Shown here: piece after piece, positions 62,877 through 64,000 of the stretch
How positions within the stretch are numbered: position 1 is the first letter of the stretch
Layout of the letters: each line of letters opens with the position of its first letter
Assembly: GCF_021596505.1 (NCBI RefSeq)
Contig: NZ_PJIZ01000003.1
Span: 1-64,000 of the forward strand
Direction of reading: 5' to 3'
Origin: Nostoc sp. CMAA1605
GTDB taxonomy: Bacteria > Cyanobacteriota > Cyanobacteriia > Cyanobacteriales > Nostocaceae
Length of the DNA stretch: 64,000 bases
The notes under the pieces: model-generated
Databases searched by the model: none
What the model saw: only the letters and a program-made list of their open reading frames with translations
What the model was told of the DNA's origin: nothing
Made by a program: the position numbers and the translations under genes

Positions 62877-64000
62877 ATGTGTGGCATAGTAGCCTTATTT
62901 TCCAAACAGGAACCAATTTCCGAATCATCTTTGAGACTAGGTATTGATTGCTTGAAGCATCGAGGCCCAGATGGACAAAAATTTTGGATTTCTCCTTCTA
63001 GACGTGTTGCATTAGGACATACACGACTGAGTATTATTGACCTTCAAAACGGAGATCAGCCAATTGCTAACCAAGATGAAACTCTACATATCATTGCCAA
63101 TGGCGAGTTTTATGACTTCGAGCGTATCCAGCGTGATTTGAAACAATGGGGATATCAACTAAAAACTAACTCTGATACTGAGATAGCCCTGCATCTATAC
63201 AACGAGTTTGGCACACAATGTCTGCATCATCTCAGGGGTGAGTTTGCTTTTGTCATTTGGGATGAGCGTCATGATTTACTGTTTGCAGCACGCGATCGTT
63301 TTGGCATCAAACCTCTGTATTACAGTATTTATGAGAATATTCTTTATCTAGCCTCTGAAGTCAAAGCTTTATTTGCTGCGGGTGTCCCAGCCGCTTGGGA
63401 TCATGAATCTTTTTGGCAAGCTGAGTCCGGCATTTTAGCTCCAGACCGGACTATGTTTGCCAATGTTTATCAAGTGCCACCAGGCTATTTTCTATTGGCA
63501 TCTCGCTCTGGAATGCAAGTGCATCGTTATTGGGATTTTGATTATCCACTAATTAATAATTCCTTACCCCAGTACAAAGCAGAGGATTACATTGAACAAC
63601 TTCGCCATACATTAGATGAAGCTATCCAATTGCGTTTGAGGGCTGATGTACCAGTTGGCTGTTATCTCAGTGGTGGTCTTGATTCATCCACGGTTTTAGG
63701 GATGGCAGCACATCTAAGTTCTTCTCCCATTCAGGCATTTACTCTTGCTTTTGACCATGAAGCTTATAACGAAGAACCACTGGCTCGTGAAATGGCAGCC
63801 CATACTGGTGCTAATTTACAGACTATTCCTGTGCGCCAATCGGACTTAGCTGAACATTTTGCAGATTCCATTTGGCATTGTGAAAGGCTATGTATTAATG
63901 CCAACACAACTGCCAAATATCTATTAAGTCGAGCTGCACGAGATGCTGGTTATAAAGTTGTACTTACAGGTGAAGGTGCGGATGAAATCTTTGGAGGCTA
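62877..64000 (+). CDS. asnB: Asparagine synthase (glutamine-hydrolysing)-like protein, cut by the window edge
   Basis: The visible 374 residues begin MCGIVALFSKQEPI: Cys2 is the glutamine-hydrolysing nucleophile after Met removal. The class II amidotransferase domain (1 to about 200) has KHRGPDGQ, RLSIID, NGEFYDF and ARDRFGIKPLYY. The synthase domain starts near 235 with the PP-loop SGGLDSS (about residue 265) and reaches LTGEGADEIFGGY at the edge. It makes asparagine from aspartate, or, as in many cyanobacterial biosynthetic clusters, forms another amide. The rest lies outside the window. Confidence 0.92.
   Translation, partial: MCGIVALFSKQEPISESSLRLGIDCLKHRGPDGQKFWISPSRRVALGHTRLSIIDLQNGDQPIANQDETLHIIANGEFYDFERIQRDLKQWGYQLKTNSDTEIALHLYNEFGTQCLHHLRGEFAFVIWDERHDLLFAARDRFGIKPLYYSIYENILYLASEVKALFAAGVPAAWDHESFWQAESGILAPDRTMFANVYQVPPGYFLLASRSGMQVHRYWDFDYPLINNSLPQYKAEDYIEQLRHTLDEAIQLRLRADVPVGCYLSGGLDSSTVLGMAAHLSSSPIQAFTLAFDHEAYNEEPLAREMAAHTGANLQTIPVRQSDLAEHFADSIWHCERLCINANTTAKYLLSRAARDAGYKVVLTGEGADEIFGG

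Noticed and set aside
1..64000. tRNA, rRNA or replication-origin features
   Set aside because: I looked for cloverleaf-like stretches, rRNA signature sequences and DnaA-box clusters and found nothing that I could support by eye.

Overview
The window looks like a chromosomal segment of a filamentous, Nostoc/Anabaena-type cyanobacterium. The octamer GCGATCGC (HIP1) is scattered throughout, the gaps hold heptanucleotide tandem repeats and small palindromic repeats, and the proteins are typical of this group: multidomain Ser/Thr kinases, AAA-like proteins, Uma2 and DUF2887 nucleases. I saw no rRNA, tRNA, CRISPR array or intact insertion sequence. All identifications come from reading the sequence and recalling families; no search was run.

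Layout. 0.7-9.4 kb: a membrane protein, glutathione reductase, a type II peroxiredoxin divergent from a PerR/Fur regulator, a Uma2 nuclease, a DgcN-DgcA-like pair (D-glutamate or dipeptide epimerisation), a Nudix hydrolase and an HTH protein. 9.7-26.5 kb: a large iron-siderophore island with ExbB-ExbD divergent from a TonB protein, two FecCD permeases, an ATPase, a PchR-type AraC regulator, an AMIN-containing TonB-dependent receptor, two ferric-siderophore binding proteins, a DUF1636 protein, two DUF2887 nucleases and an ABC exporter-type half-transporter. A matching pair of direct repeats lies upstream of the receptor and of the exporter and probably marks a shared regulon. 26.6-30.4 kb: a PP2C phosphatase with a C-terminal frameshift and an NfeD-stomatin pair. 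30.8-33.5 kb: an ArsR/BigR-like regulator divergent from a persulfide dioxygenase-rhodanese-TauE/SafE operon (sulfide handling).

33.7-44.9 kb is an accessory signalling region: three proteins with AAA-like (AAA_35) ATPase domains, one fused to a Ser/Thr kinase, AAA ATPase and GAF domain, and a divergent gene for an unrecognised beta-rich protein with a membrane segment. 45.1-49.9 kb holds a fused leader-binding/YcaO cyclodehydratase, an amidohydrolase and an unrecognised 404-residue protein. This is a candidate RiPP (azoline) pathway with no recognisable precursor and is my best candidate for an undescribed system. 50.0-50.6 kb is a VapBC-type toxin-antitoxin pair.

50.9-62.3 kb is mostly housekeeping: an NAD-dependent epimerase, HemE, a membrane protein, an oligopeptidase B-like enzyme, a DOPA-dioxygenase-like protein, then a probable zinc-limitation operon (thrS without TGS domain, COG0523 GTPase with His-rich loop, folE) behind a Zur/Fur-like box, and a TM0106-family RecB-like nuclease. 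The window ends inside an asparagine synthase-like gene, open at the right edge.
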